Made by a program: the position numbers and the translations under genes. Positions 24,701 to 33,309 of a stretch of 64,000 bases of DNA are shown here, piece by piece. The DNA is from Kribbella jiaozuonensis (GTDB taxonomy: Bacteria > Actinomycetota > Actinomycetes > Propionibacteriales > Kribbellaceae): the NCBI RefSeq assembly GCF_005233875.1, contig NZ_SZPZ01000002.1, positions 1,302,001 to 1,366,000 on the forward strand, written 5' to 3'. The notes beneath the pieces were generated by a model. The model saw only the letters and a program-made list of their open reading frames with translations, made no database searches and had not been told where the DNA came from. Position 1 is the stretch's first letter. Each line of letters starts with the position of its first letter.

Positions 24701-24760
24701 ACAGTCAAGGCAGCCGGGTGTTGTCGGTACGTATGGGGAATTCGATATACGGACGATACG
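24701..24760. promoter_or_regulatory. van-type divergent promoter/operator B (vanY/vanR)
   Basis: The core 24731-24760 reads GTATG-N5-TTCGATATACGGACGATACG, 22 of 30 identical to site A. Eight bases upstream, 24701-24722 matches the vanH leader arm at 16 of 22 positions and forms the vanY leader on the minus strand (AACACCCGGC...). TATCGT and TATCGA on the minus strand are spaced 11 bp, ahead of a CATACG -10. GATATA can serve as -10 for vanR. Confidence 0.75.
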
Positions 24761-24783
24761 GAGGACCTCGTAGCATCGGGAGT

Positions 24784-25464
24784 ATGCGGGTGTTGCTGGT
24801 CGAGGACGAGCCGGAGATGGCGAGCGCGATCCGCGACGGCCTGCGCCTGGAGGCGATCGCGGCCGATATCGCCGGCGACGGCGACACCGCGCTCGAACTG
24901 CTGAGCATCAACGCCTACGACATCGCGGTCCTGGACCGCGACATTCCCGGCCCGTCGGGTGACGAGATCGCCAAGCGGATCGTTGCCTCCGGCAGCGGTA
25001 TGCCGATCCTCATGCTGACCGCGGCCGACCGGCTCGACGACAAGGCGTCCGGGTTCGAGCTCGGCGCCGACGACTATCTCACCAAACCCTTCGCGCTCCA
25101 GGAGCTGGTACTGCGGCTGCGCGCGCTGGACCGTCGCCGCGGCCACAACCGGCCGCCGGTGCGAGAGATCGCGGGTCTGCGGGTGGACCCGTTCCGCCGC
25201 GAGGTGTACCGCGACGGCCGGTACGTGGCGCTGACCCGCAAGCAGTTCGCCGTACTCGAGGTTCTGGTCGGCGCGGAAGGTGGTGTGGTCAGCGCCGAGG
25301 AACTCCTGGAGCGGGCGTGGGACGAGAACGCTGACCCGTTCACCAACGCAGTGCGTATCACTGTCTCCGCGCTACGCAAACGCCTCGGCGAACCTTGGAT
25401 CATCGCCACCGTCGCGGGTGTCGGCTACCGCATCGATGCCCCGGAGGAAGGCGAGCGTGGGTAG
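24784..25464 (+). CDS. vanR: OmpR-family response regulator VanR
   Basis: A 226-aa two-component regulator. The receiver (1-115) has the acidic pair E7-D8 in LLVEDEP, phospho-acceptor D51 in AVLDRDIPG, the Thr in MLTAAD and the Lys in TKPFAL. The C-terminal winged helix (about 130-222) has LTRKQFAVLEVL and FTNAVRITVSALRKRLG. Its gene follows the van-type promoter at 24701-24760 and precedes vanS by 10 bp. It is the only response regulator in the window, so it is the expected activator of all three van-type promoters and the likely partner of both VanS-like kinases. Confidence 0.92.
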   Translation: MRVLLVEDEPEMASAIRDGLRLEAIAADIAGDGDTALELLSINAYDIAVLDRDIPGPSGDEIAKRIVASGSGMPILMLTAADRLDDKASGFELGADDYLTKPFALQELVLRLRALDRRRGHNRPPVREIAGLRVDPFRREVYRDGRYVALTRKQFAVLEVLVGAEGGVVSAEELLERAWDENADPFTNAVRITVSALRKRLGEPWIIATVAGVGYRIDAPEEGERG

Positions 25465-25474
25465 GGAGCCGGGG

Positions 25475-26551
25475 ATGAGCGTTCGCCTGAAGCTCACCCT
25501 CAGCTATGCGGCGGTCATCATGCTCGCGGGAGGCGGGCTGCTCGCGGTCGTCTGGGTGTTCCTGCTGCGCTATGTCCCCACCCGACTCGCTCCTCGCGCG
25601 CCGATGAGCGGACCGGACCGCGCCGCCCTGCTGGACGCCTTCGCCCCGAAGGCCACCCTCATGCTGGCGTTGTTGCTGATCACCAGCCTTGTCGGCGGCT
25701 GGATCCTGGCCGGCAGCATGCTCGCGCCGCTGACCCGCATCACGAACGCCGCCCGCCTGGCGACGAGCGGATCGCTGTCGCACCGGATCCAGCTCGAAGG
25801 CCGCCAGGACGAGTTCCGCGAGCTCGCCGACGCGTTCGACACGATGCTCGAGCGGCTGGAAGCACACGACGCCGAGCAACAGCGGTTCGCCGCCAACGCC
25901 TCTCACGAACTGCGTACGCCGCTCGCGATCACGCAGACCCTGCTCGACGTGGCCCGCAAGGATCCGAACCGCGACCCCGCCGAACTCGTCGACCGCCTGG
26001 ACTTCGTCAACAGCCGGGCGATCGACCTCACCGAGGCCCTGCTCACGCTCAGCCGCGCCAACCAGCGGACCTTCACCCGCGGCGACGTCGACCTGTCGCT
26101 CGTCGCAGAAGAGGCGGTCGAGACTCTTCTTCCGCTCGCGGAAAAACGCGGTCTGACGGTCGAAATCTCCGGTGATGTGGCCCCGACCGTCGGCTCGCGC
26201 ACCCTCCTGCTGCAGCTGACCACGAACCTCGTGCACAACGCGATCGTCCACAACCTCCCCTCCGACGGCGCCGTGTGGATCACCACCACCGTCCATCCCA
26301 GGACTGTCGTGCTCACGGTCGAGAACACCGGCGAGAACCTCCCCGCACCAGTGGTTTCCACGCTGATCGAGCCGTTCCAGCGCGGCGGCGGACGCGTCCG
26401 CACCGATCACGCCGGCGTCGGGCTCGGCCTCGCGATCGTCAACAGCATCACCCAGGCCCACGACGGAATCCTCATCCTCGCCGCCCGCCCGTCCGGCGGC
26501 CTCCGCGTCACGGTCCAGCTCCCCGCCGTACGCCGTCCTGCGTCCAGCTGA
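25475..26551 (+). CDS. vanS: Sensor histidine kinase VanS
   Basis: A 358-aa membrane kinase that would phosphorylate VanR in response to a glycopeptide or cell-wall damage. Order: TM1 (LTLSYAAVIMLAGG), an outer loop of about 35 residues (RYVPTRLAPRAPMSGPD...), TM2 (LALLLITSLVGGWILAG), HAMP, phospho-His in NASHELRTPLAITQT, and HATPase with NLVHNAIVHN and GVGLGLAIVNS. ATG 25475 (MSVRLKLTL) stands after GGAGCCGGGG and 10 bp after vanR. It is a close paralogue of the kinase at 12848-13915; the outer loops differ most, suggesting different ligands or sensitivity (inference). Confidence 0.92.
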   Translation: MSVRLKLTLSYAAVIMLAGGGLLAVVWVFLLRYVPTRLAPRAPMSGPDRAALLDAFAPKATLMLALLLITSLVGGWILAGSMLAPLTRITNAARLATSGSLSHRIQLEGRQDEFRELADAFDTMLERLEAHDAEQQRFAANASHELRTPLAITQTLLDVARKDPNRDPAELVDRLDFVNSRAIDLTEALLTLSRANQRTFTRGDVDLSLVAEEAVETLLPLAEKRGLTVEISGDVAPTVGSRTLLLQLTTNLVHNAIVHNLPSDGAVWITTTVHPRTVVLTVENTGENLPAPVVSTLIEPFQRGGGRVRTDHAGVGLGLAIVNSITQAHDGILILAARPSGGLRVTVQLPAVRRPASS

Positions 26552-26599
26552 TCCACTCCTGACTTGCCGCTCCGCCGGGGGACAGTGTTACCTTGTATC

Positions 26600-26618
26600 C
26601 GGAATGGTTTTCATTATC
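26600..26618 (-). promoter_or_regulatory. Fur/Zur-type operator
   Basis: On the minus strand this reads GATAATGAAAACCATTCCG, identical to the classical 19-bp Fur-type box at 14 of 19 positions. It stands 26 bp before the GTG of the metal-binding protein gene and overlaps where its promoter should be. Control by Zur fits the transporter; Fur or Mur cannot be excluded. Confidence 0.6.
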
Positions 26619-26644
26619 ACTTGGTGATGAGAGACGGGTGCGCT

Positions 26645-27562
26645 GTGAGGCTGCGTAGTTCTATCGGGTTCCTGGCTGGTGCCGCGGCGGTGGCGCTGCT
26701 GGCCGCGTGCAGTTCGTCGGCGGCCGACGAAACTGCCACGTCGACATCCAAAGCAGGGGTCCAGGTCGTGGCGTCGACCAATGTGTACGGCGACATCGTG
26801 AAGCAGATCGCGGGGGACAAGGCCGAGGTGACGTCGATCATCTCCGACCCTGACCAGGACCCGCATTCGTACGAGGCGAACACGCAGACCCAACTGTCGT
26901 TGTCGAAGGCAAAGGTCGTGATCGAGAACGGCGGCGGTTACGACGATTTCATGGACACGATGCTGAAATCGGCGGGCAACACGTCGGCAAAGGTGCTGAA
27001 CGTGGTCGATATCTCCGGTCACAAGGCGCCCTCCGGCGGCGAGCTCAACGAGCACGTCTGGTACGACTTCCCGACCGTCGAGAAGCTGGCCGCCCAGCTG
27101 GCGAGCACGCTGTCCGAGGTCGATTCCGCCAACAGTTCGACGTACGCCGCGAACGCCGCGACCTTCACCGGCAAGGTGAAGGCGTTGGAGGCGACCGAGG
27201 CGTCGATCAAGGCGGCTCATAACGGCGCCGGTGCGGCGATTACCGAACCGGTGCCGGTGTATCTCCTGGCGGCCTGCGGGTTGGTGAACAAGACGCCGGG
27301 CGAGTTCAGCGAGGCGATCGAGGAGGGGACGGACGTTCCCGCGGCGGTGCTGCAGCAGACGCTGACGCTGTTCAGCGCCAAGCAGGTCAAGTTGCTGGCG
27401 TACAACGAGCAGACGTCGGGCCCGGAGACCGAGAAGGTGCTCGCGGCGGCCAAGGCGAACGGCGTCGCCGTCGTACCCGTGACTGAGACGCTGCCGGCCG
27501 GCAAGGACTACCTGGGCTGGATGACCGCCAACCTGGACGCGATCCGCTCGGCCCTGGCCTGA
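26645..27562 (+). CDS. Zinc/manganese ABC transporter substrate-binding lipoprotein
   Basis: A 305-aa extracellular lipoprotein of the ZnuA/TroA (cluster A-I) type. A signal peptide leads to the lipobox LLAAC (C22). The fold motifs are VASTNVYGDIVKQI, DPHSYEA (metal His), NEHVWYDFPT (metal His) and the C-terminal LPAGKDYLGWM. It lacks the His-rich loop of many ZnuA proteins. GTG 26645 gives a perfect signal peptide; ATG 26627 lies almost on the operator and is less likely. Its TGA overlaps the ATG of the ATPase gene, forming a three-gene importer operon. Confidence 0.9.
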   Translation: MRLRSSIGFLAGAAAVALLAACSSSAADETATSTSKAGVQVVASTNVYGDIVKQIAGDKAEVTSIISDPDQDPHSYEANTQTQLSLSKAKVVIENGGGYDDFMDTMLKSAGNTSAKVLNVVDISGHKAPSGGELNEHVWYDFPTVEKLAAQLASTLSEVDSANSSTYAANAATFTGKVKALEATEASIKAAHNGAGAAITEPVPVYLLAACGLVNKTPGEFSEAIEEGTDVPAAVLQQTLTLFSAKQVKLLAYNEQTSGPETEKVLAAAKANGVAVVPVTETLPAGKDYLGWMTANLDAIRSALA

Positions 27563-28353
27563 TGAACGTCCTGCAATTCGACAAGGCGTCGTTCGGATAC
27601 GGACGGCGGCGGTTGTGGGGCGGCCTGACGATGAGCCTGCAGGCCGGGGAGTTCCTGGCGATCCTCGGTGCCAACGGATCCGGGAAGACCAGCCTGCTGA
27701 AGGCCGTCCTCGGGCTGCACCCGCTGTCGGGGACTGTCCAGGTCGCTGGCGCGCCACCGCATCGGGGGAGCACGGAGATCGGTTACGTGCCGCAGCATCG
27801 GCGCATCGACACGCTTACGCCGCTCCGGGCCCGGGATGTGGTCGGTCAAGGCCTGGACGGCCACCGCTGGGGGATCGGCCGCCCCGACCCGAAGCGGAGC
27901 AGGCGGATCGAGGAGATGCTCGAGTCGGTCGGCGCCGAGAGCTTCGCGGATCGGCCGATCGGGCAGCTGTCCGGGGGAGAGCAGCAACGGGTCCGGATCG
28001 CGCAGGCACTGGTCTCCGACCCGAAGCTCCTGCTCTGCGACGAGCCGCTGTTGTCGCTGGACCTGAACAGCCAGCGCACGATCTCCGGCCTGGTCGATCG
28101 ACGACGCCGCACGCACGACACCGCGATCGTCTTCGTCACCCATGACATCAACCCGGTGCTGCCGTACGTCGACCGCGTGCTCTACCTGGCCAACGGACGC
28201 ATCCGGACCGGGACGGTCGACGAGGTGATGACGTCGACCACCCTGAGCGACCTGTACCGCTCGCCGGTCGAGGTGGTCCGTTCCGGCGGCCGGGTGCTGG
28301 TGGCGGGGGTGCCCGAGGACACGCATCACACCTCGGTCCTGCGGGCCGGGTGA
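27562..28353 (+). CDS. Metal ABC transporter ATPase
   Basis: A 263-aa ABC ATPase powering the metal importer. Seen are Walker A GANGSGKTS, Q-loop YVPQHRR, signature LSGGEQQRVRIAQAL, Walker B LLLCDEP followed by LLSLD, and the switch His in FVTHDIN. The ATG overlaps the stop of the binding-protein gene (TGATG), and its TGA lies within the GTGA start of the permease gene. Its role follows from the operon rather than from substrate-specific residues. Confidence 0.9.
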   Translation: MNVLQFDKASFGYGRRRLWGGLTMSLQAGEFLAILGANGSGKTSLLKAVLGLHPLSGTVQVAGAPPHRGSTEIGYVPQHRRIDTLTPLRARDVVGQGLDGHRWGIGRPDPKRSRRIEEMLESVGAESFADRPIGQLSGGEQQRVRIAQALVSDPKLLLCDEPLLSLDLNSQRTISGLVDRRRRTHDTAIVFVTHDINPVLPYVDRVLYLANGRIRTGTVDEVMTSTTLSDLYRSPVEVVRSGGRVLVAGVPEDTHHTSVLRAG

Positions 28354-29210
28354 GGTCGATGCATACGGCAACCGTCTGGCACGACATCTTCAACTTCACC
28401 AACTACGGCGAACTGTTGGCCCTGGTCCACAACTCGATCCTGGCCGGCGTGGCACTCGGTATCGTCGGCGGGCTGATCGGGGTGTTCGTGATGATGCGCG
28501 ACCTGCCGTTCGCCGTCCACGGCATCAGCGAGCTCTCGTTCGCGGGCGCTTCGGGTGCGTTGCTGCTGGGCGTGAACGTGGTCGCCGGCTCGCTGACCGG
28601 TTCGATCATCGCGGCGATGCTGATCGGCGTACTCGGAAGCCGGGCTCGTGATCGCAACTCGATCATCGGGGTGCTGATGCCGTTCGGGCTCGGGCTCGGC
28701 GTACTGTTCCTTGCCTTGTACAAGGGTCGGGCGGCGAACAAGTTCGGTCTGCTGACCGGGCAGATCGTGGCAGTGGACACCCCGCAGCTGTCCTGGCTGA
28801 TCGTCACCGGTGTCGTCGTACTGCTCGGGCTTGTGATCGTCTGGCGGCCGTTGATGTTCGCCAGCTCGGACCCGGAGCAGGCCGCGGCGCGGGGTGTGCC
28901 GGTTCGGGTCCTGTCGTTGGTGTTCATGCTGCTGCTCGGCCTGGCCGTCGCCATCTCGGTCCAGATCGTCGGCGCGCTGCTCGTGCTGAGCATCGTGGTC
29001 ACGCCCGCAGCCGCCGCCCTCCGAGTCGCTGCCTCCCCATGGCTCGTCCCGGTGCTCAGCGTGGTTTTCGCGACCGTTTCCCTCGTCGGCGGCATCCTCC
29101 TCGCCTTGGGCGGCAGCCTGCCGATCAGTCCCTACGTGACCACGATCTCGTTCCTCATCTACCTCGTCTGCCGGGCCAGCTCCGGCCGGCGCGTGGCGGC
29201 CGGCGCGTAG
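28350..29210 (+). CDS. Metal ABC transporter permease
   Basis: A 286-aa ABC-3 family permease with seven to eight membrane helices, for example ILAGVALGIVGGLIGVFVMM near residue 30 and LLGLAVAISVQIVGALLV near 205. The FAVHGISELSFAGASGAL segment is typical of ZnuB-type permeases. GTG 28350 overlaps the ATPase stop; ATG 28359 is an alternative. Its last 52 bp overlap the convergent KimA-like gene. Confidence 0.9.
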   Translation: MRSMHTATVWHDIFNFTNYGELLALVHNSILAGVALGIVGGLIGVFVMMRDLPFAVHGISELSFAGASGALLLGVNVVAGSLTGSIIAAMLIGVLGSRARDRNSIIGVLMPFGLGLGVLFLALYKGRAANKFGLLTGQIVAVDTPQLSWLIVTGVVVLLGLVIVWRPLMFASSDPEQAAARGVPVRVLSLVFMLLLGLAVAISVQIVGALLVLSIVVTPAAAALRVAASPWLVPVLSVVFATVSLVGGILLALGGSLPISPYVTTISFLIYLVCRASSGRRVAAGA

Positions 29211-31000
29211 GTGTTCGACGGCTGAACGATCCGGAACCGCATCCGGCAGACGACAGCGTTGGTACGTCGACGGAGCGCGTGCGCGAGGATGGCGCCCCGC
29301 TGATTCTGCAGGAGCCGCTGCCACAGGTGATCAGGCTCGACCTCGGGGATCAGCACAAACACCGTGTCGAGCTCGCAGCGGTTCACGTACTGCACGACCG
29401 GAGCGGTGAGCGTACGGCGTTGGTCGTACAGCGCGATCAGCGGAACACCAGGCTGCCAACGCTGCCAGTCGTCGAGGAGCCGGACGAACGCCTTGGTGTC
29501 CTCGGCATCAGCGGTGTTCACCGCGTGGACGGCGACGACGTCATGACCGAGTCCACGCGCGACCGACAAAGCCTCGGCGGTCAGCCTGCTCACGCCATGC
29601 ACGGGTACGACGACGCGCGATCGCCGGGACGTCAACCGATCGGGGACCTGGCCGAGCCCGAGCCGCTGACCGATCCGCTGGTAGTTGCGGTTCACCGACT
29701 CCATCGCGAGGACCAGCACGGGCAGCGCGATCGCGATCAGCCACGCGCCGTCGGTGAACTTCGACGCGGTCACCACGATCGCCGCAACGCCGGTCAGGAG
29801 CGCGCCGAACCCGTTCAGCGCGAGCTTGCCTTGCCAGTGCGGTGGGCGGCGGTGCCACCAGTGCCGCACCATGCCGGCCTGGGAGAGCGTGAAGCCGACG
29901 AAGACGCCGATCGCGAAGAGCGGTACGAGCGTGTTCATGTCACCGCGGGCCGCGATCAGCAGGACCGCTGACACCCCGGCGAGGAACAGGATGCCGTACC
30001 GGTAGACCTGGCGTTGCCCGCGCAGTTGGAACACGTGCGGCAGGTAGTTGTCCTTGGCAAGCAGTTGGCTGAGGACGGGCAGTCCGCCGAAGGACGTGTT
30101 CGCGGCCAGCGCCAGCAGCACCACGGTTGCGAACTGTACGACGTAGTACCCGAATCCGTGGCCGAGCGCGCCGTCGGTGAGTTGTGACAGCACGGTCACG
30201 CCGTCGACCGGCCGGATGTCGAACTTCTCGATCAGGATCGCGAGGCCGATCAGCATCACGCCGAGCAGCCCGCCGAGGGCCAGCTCCGCTCGCTGCGCCC
30301 GTACGACGCCAGGTTTCCGGAACGACGGCACGGCGTTCGCGATCGCCTCGACCCCGGTCAGGGCCGCGCACCCGTTGGCGAACGCCTTGAGGATCAGCAG
30401 GATGCCGATCGCGTGAACCTGACCGGCCTGCTCCGCGTTCCCGGTGGCAACGGCCACCGGTCCTTCGCGGAACAGACCGGCCAGGATCACGGTCAGAATC
30501 GACAGTACGAAGATCGCGGTCGGGACGATGAACAGCCGCGCACTCGTCGCGACACCGCGCAGATTCACCGCGGTGACGAGGAACAGTACGGCGAGTGCGA
30601 GCTCGACGCGATACCCGTACAACCCGGGCACGGCCGACGTCAGCGCTGCGACGCCGGCCGCGACCGAGACGGCCACGTTCAGGATGTAGTCGATCACCAG
30701 CGACGCTGCGGCGACGAGACTCGCCCGCCGGCCGAGATGCGCCTTGGCGACGCCGTACGAACCGCCGCCGTCCGGGAAGGCGGCGATCACCTGCCGGTAC
30801 GACAACACCAGCACGAGCAGCAATACGGCGATCGCGATCGTGATCGGGAGCGTCAGCCCCAGCGCCGCCGACCCGCCCAGGGCGAGCACCAGCACGATCG
30901 CCTCCGGACCATAGGCAACGGAGGCCATCGCGTCCAGCGACAATGCCGCCAGACCTCCCACGACGCCGAGCCGATGCCTATCGTCCGAAGATGTGGTCAC
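29159..31000 (-). CDS. KimA-like potassium importer (APC superfamily)
   Basis: A 613-aa membrane protein of the APC family that resembles the proton-coupled, c-di-AMP-controlled potassium importer KimA/YdaO. About twelve helices fill residues 10-450, starting LAALSLDAMASVAYGPEAIV and including DGGGSYGVAKAHLG. A cytosolic C-terminal domain of about 160 residues (VVPVHGVSRLTAEAL, LIPEVEPDHLWQRLLQNQRG) matches the KimA layout. It lies 72 bp after the MMPL gene on the same strand. I see no ydaO-type riboswitch in that gap. Other APC amino-acid permeases remain a less likely reading. Confidence 0.8.
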   Translation of the reverse strand: MTTSSDDRHRLGVVGGLAALSLDAMASVAYGPEAIVLVLALGGSAALGLTLPITIAIAVLLLVLVLSYRQVIAAFPDGGGSYGVAKAHLGRRASLVAAASLVIDYILNVAVSVAAGVAALTSAVPGLYGYRVELALAVLFLVTAVNLRGVATSARLFIVPTAIFVLSILTVILAGLFREGPVAVATGNAEQAGQVHAIGILLILKAFANGCAALTGVEAIANAVPSFRKPGVVRAQRAELALGGLLGVMLIGLAILIEKFDIRPVDGVTVLSQLTDGALGHGFGYYVVQFATVVLLALAANTSFGGLPVLSQLLAKDNYLPHVFQLRGQRQVYRYGILFLAGVSAVLLIAARGDMNTLVPLFAIGVFVGFTLSQAGMVRHWWHRRPPHWQGKLALNGFGALLTGVAAIVVTASKFTDGAWLIAIALPVLVLAMESVNRNYQRIGQRLGLGQVPDRLTSRRSRVVVPVHGVSRLTAEALSVARGLGHDVVAVHAVNTADAEDTKAFVRLLDDWQRWQPGVPLIALYDQRRTLTAPVVQYVNRCELDTVFVLIPEVEPDHLWQRLLQNQRGAILAHALRRRTNAVVCRMRFRIVQPSNTYAPAATRRPELARQTR

Positions 31001-31072
31001 CGCACTACCTTCCGGTGCAGCAACCAGTCAGTCAGCTTTTCTCACAGAAGCCAAACGCAACTCTCATACGGA

Positions 31073-33208
31073 TCACACAGAGGTGAGCTGCTCCTCCCGC
31101 TCGGGCTGCTCCGGCTCGCGCTGTGCGTCGGCGTGGCCCGGCCACCAGGCGCGGTGACCGATCAGGGCCGTGAGCGCCGGGGTGAAGAACATCGCCATCA
31201 CGAACGCCGCGATCGCAATACCCGCCGAGATCGCGAAGCCCATCTGCGACAGGACGGCGTTACCCGCCAGCATCATCGACGCGAACGTGCCGGCCAGGAT
31301 CAGACCGGCGGCGGCAATGGTCGGGCCGGTGTGGTGCAGGGCCAGCGCCGCGGCCCGCTTCGGGTCGTGCCCCTCCCGTGCCTCTTCGCGCAATCGGGCC
31401 ACCATCAGGATGTTGTAGTCGGTGCCGAGAGCAACCACGAACAAGTACATGATCACCGGCAGCGTGAAGATCAGCCCGGAGTTGTGCTGCAGATGCTGGA
31501 ACACCAGCACCGACGCACCGAGCGTGGCCCCGAAGCCCAGGAACACCGAAGCCATCAGGTACCACGGCGCGACCAGGCTGCGTAGCAGCAGCGCGAGCAC
31601 GATCATGATCAGGATCGCCGCGACCGGGAACACGATCCGGTAGTCGTGGTTCATCGCGTCCTGGAAGTCGACGAATACCGAGGTCAGACCGCCGACCACC
31701 GCCGTCGTCCCGGCCGGTGCGGCTGAGTGTGCCGCGTCGCGCAGCGGTCCCCGGACCGTGGCGATCGCCTGGTCGGATTCGGGCGCGGACTTCAGCGTGA
31801 CCTTGAAGTCGGCGACCGTACTGTCCGGAGACAGCGTGGGCTGCGAGACGTCACCGACACCGTCCACCTTGGTCAACGCGGTGCGATAGGTGTCGAGCTG
31901 GTCCTTGCTCAGCGGGTTCGAGGACTGCAGCAGGACGTCGGACGGCTGGGTGACGCCCGCAGGCAGGCTCTTGAGCAGTTCCTTGCTGTAGACCGTCGAC
32001 TCGGAGGTGTCGGACGTCGAGCCCGAGGTCAGATCGAACGTCGGGTTGAAGCTGATCGCGAACGCGCTCAACACGATCAGCAGCCCGCCAGCAGCGACCG
32101 CGAAGACCGCCGGACGCCGTCCGAGTCCTCGACCCAGGGCCGCGAACTTCGCGCCCTTCGGCTCGACCTTCCACGCCTTCGACGGCCAGAACACCTTGGT
32201 CCCGAGCAGCGAAACGATCGCCGGTACGAGCGTCAGCCCGGCCAACAGCGCCACCGCGACCGAGATCGCGAGCGCGGGCCCCATCGCGCGGAACATGCCC
32301 AGCGTCGACAACGTCAGCGCCATGAAGGCGATGATCACCGCTCCGGCCGCGGAGGCGATCGCCTCGCCGACCCGGGTGACGGCGCTGACCATCGCGGTCT
32401 TCGCGTCCTCGCCGGCCCGCAGCCGCTCCCGGTACCGGAACATCAGGAACAGGATGTAGTCGGTGCCGACGCCGAAGAGCACCACCAGCAGGATCGAGGT
32501 GATCGAACTGTCGATCTTCAGGTCGAACGCCTTGCTGACGATCGCGATCAAACCGTTGACCACGGTGGATACCGCGCCGATCACCACGATCGGCAGCAGT
32601 GCGATCACCGGGCTGCGGAAGATCAGGAGTAGGAGCAGCAGGATCAGTCCGACTGTGGCGATTCCGATGATCGCGAGACCCTTGGAGGACGACTCCTGCG
32701 CGTCGAGCGCCTGCGCTGCCGAACCGGTGACGCCGGCCTTCAGCGACGTACCGTGCAGCTTGTCCTGCAGCGCCGTACGGAGTGCCTTGACGGCGTCGTT
32801 CTGCCGCGTGTCGCTCGGGTTGGTGATCTTGGTCAGCTCCACCGGGGCGATCTGGATCAGCCGGTTGCCCGTCGGCGGGACCGCCTGGATCCCGGTGACG
32901 TCCTTGAGCTTGGCCTGGTCGAGCTGTCCGGCGATCGTTTCGACCGTCGCGGCGTCGGCGGCGCCGATCGGAGCGCCGTCGGTGCGTTCGAACACCACGA
33001 TGGCCGCGGGCGCGGTGGCGTTGGGGAAGGCCTTCTCCTGCAGTTGTGCTGCCTGGATCGACTCGTAGTGCGACGGCAGGAACGCGGATTGGTCCGTGGT
33101 CGCGGTCAGTTTCGGGGCCGTCGCGGCCACCGCGGCGATGATCAGCACCCAGGCGCCGATCGTCCACCACGGCCGCCGTACGACCAGCGACCCCAGTCGT
33201 GCGAACAT
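31073..33208 (-). CDS. MMPL/RND-family exporter
   Basis: A 711-aa RND-type membrane protein of the MMPL class, which exports lipids or drugs by proton motive force. TM1 (WWTIGAWVLIIAAVAA) precedes a periplasmic domain. Then come five helices with GTDYILFLMFRYRERL (proton-relay GxDY). A second half repeats the plan, with GTDYNILMVARLREEA. The C-terminus is short and charged (REPEQPEREEQ). ATG 33208 has AAAGGA on the coding strand nine bases away; a longer upstream reading to 33376 lacks support. It lies downstream of the PadR/ABC-2 genes with a 101-bp gap in which I see no clear signal. Confidence 0.88.
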   Translation of the reverse strand: MFARLGSLVVRRPWWTIGAWVLIIAAVAATAPKLTATTDQSAFLPSHYESIQAAQLQEKAFPNATAPAAIVVFERTDGAPIGAADAATVETIAGQLDQAKLKDVTGIQAVPPTGNRLIQIAPVELTKITNPSDTRQNDAVKALRTALQDKLHGTSLKAGVTGSAAQALDAQESSSKGLAIIGIATVGLILLLLLLIFRSPVIALLPIVVIGAVSTVVNGLIAIVSKAFDLKIDSSITSILLVVLFGVGTDYILFLMFRYRERLRAGEDAKTAMVSAVTRVGEAIASAAGAVIIAFMALTLSTLGMFRAMGPALAISVAVALLAGLTLVPAIVSLLGTKVFWPSKAWKVEPKGAKFAALGRGLGRRPAVFAVAAGGLLIVLSAFAISFNPTFDLTSGSTSDTSESTVYSKELLKSLPAGVTQPSDVLLQSSNPLSKDQLDTYRTALTKVDGVGDVSQPTLSPDSTVADFKVTLKSAPESDQAIATVRGPLRDAAHSAAPAGTTAVVGGLTSVFVDFQDAMNHDYRIVFPVAAILIMIVLALLLRSLVAPWYLMASVFLGFGATLGASVLVFQHLQHNSGLIFTLPVIMYLFVVALGTDYNILMVARLREEAREGHDPKRAAALALHHTGPTIAAAGLILAGTFASMMLAGNAVLSQMGFAISAGIAIAAFVMAMFFTPALTALIGHRAWWPGHADAQREPEQPEREEQLTSV

Positions 33209-33309
33209 GACAGGTCCTTTCAGAAAGTTTTCGTTGCCTGGACAGTCGCCGACCGGGCTGACACCGGGCTGACACGGCACCGTCACCAGCACCGTCACCA
33301 GCGGCGCGG

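Noticed and set aside
31001..31072. c-di-AMP (ydaO) riboswitch before the KimA-like gene
   Set aside because: The gap is only 72 bp and shows none of the conserved riboswitch core that I could recognise.
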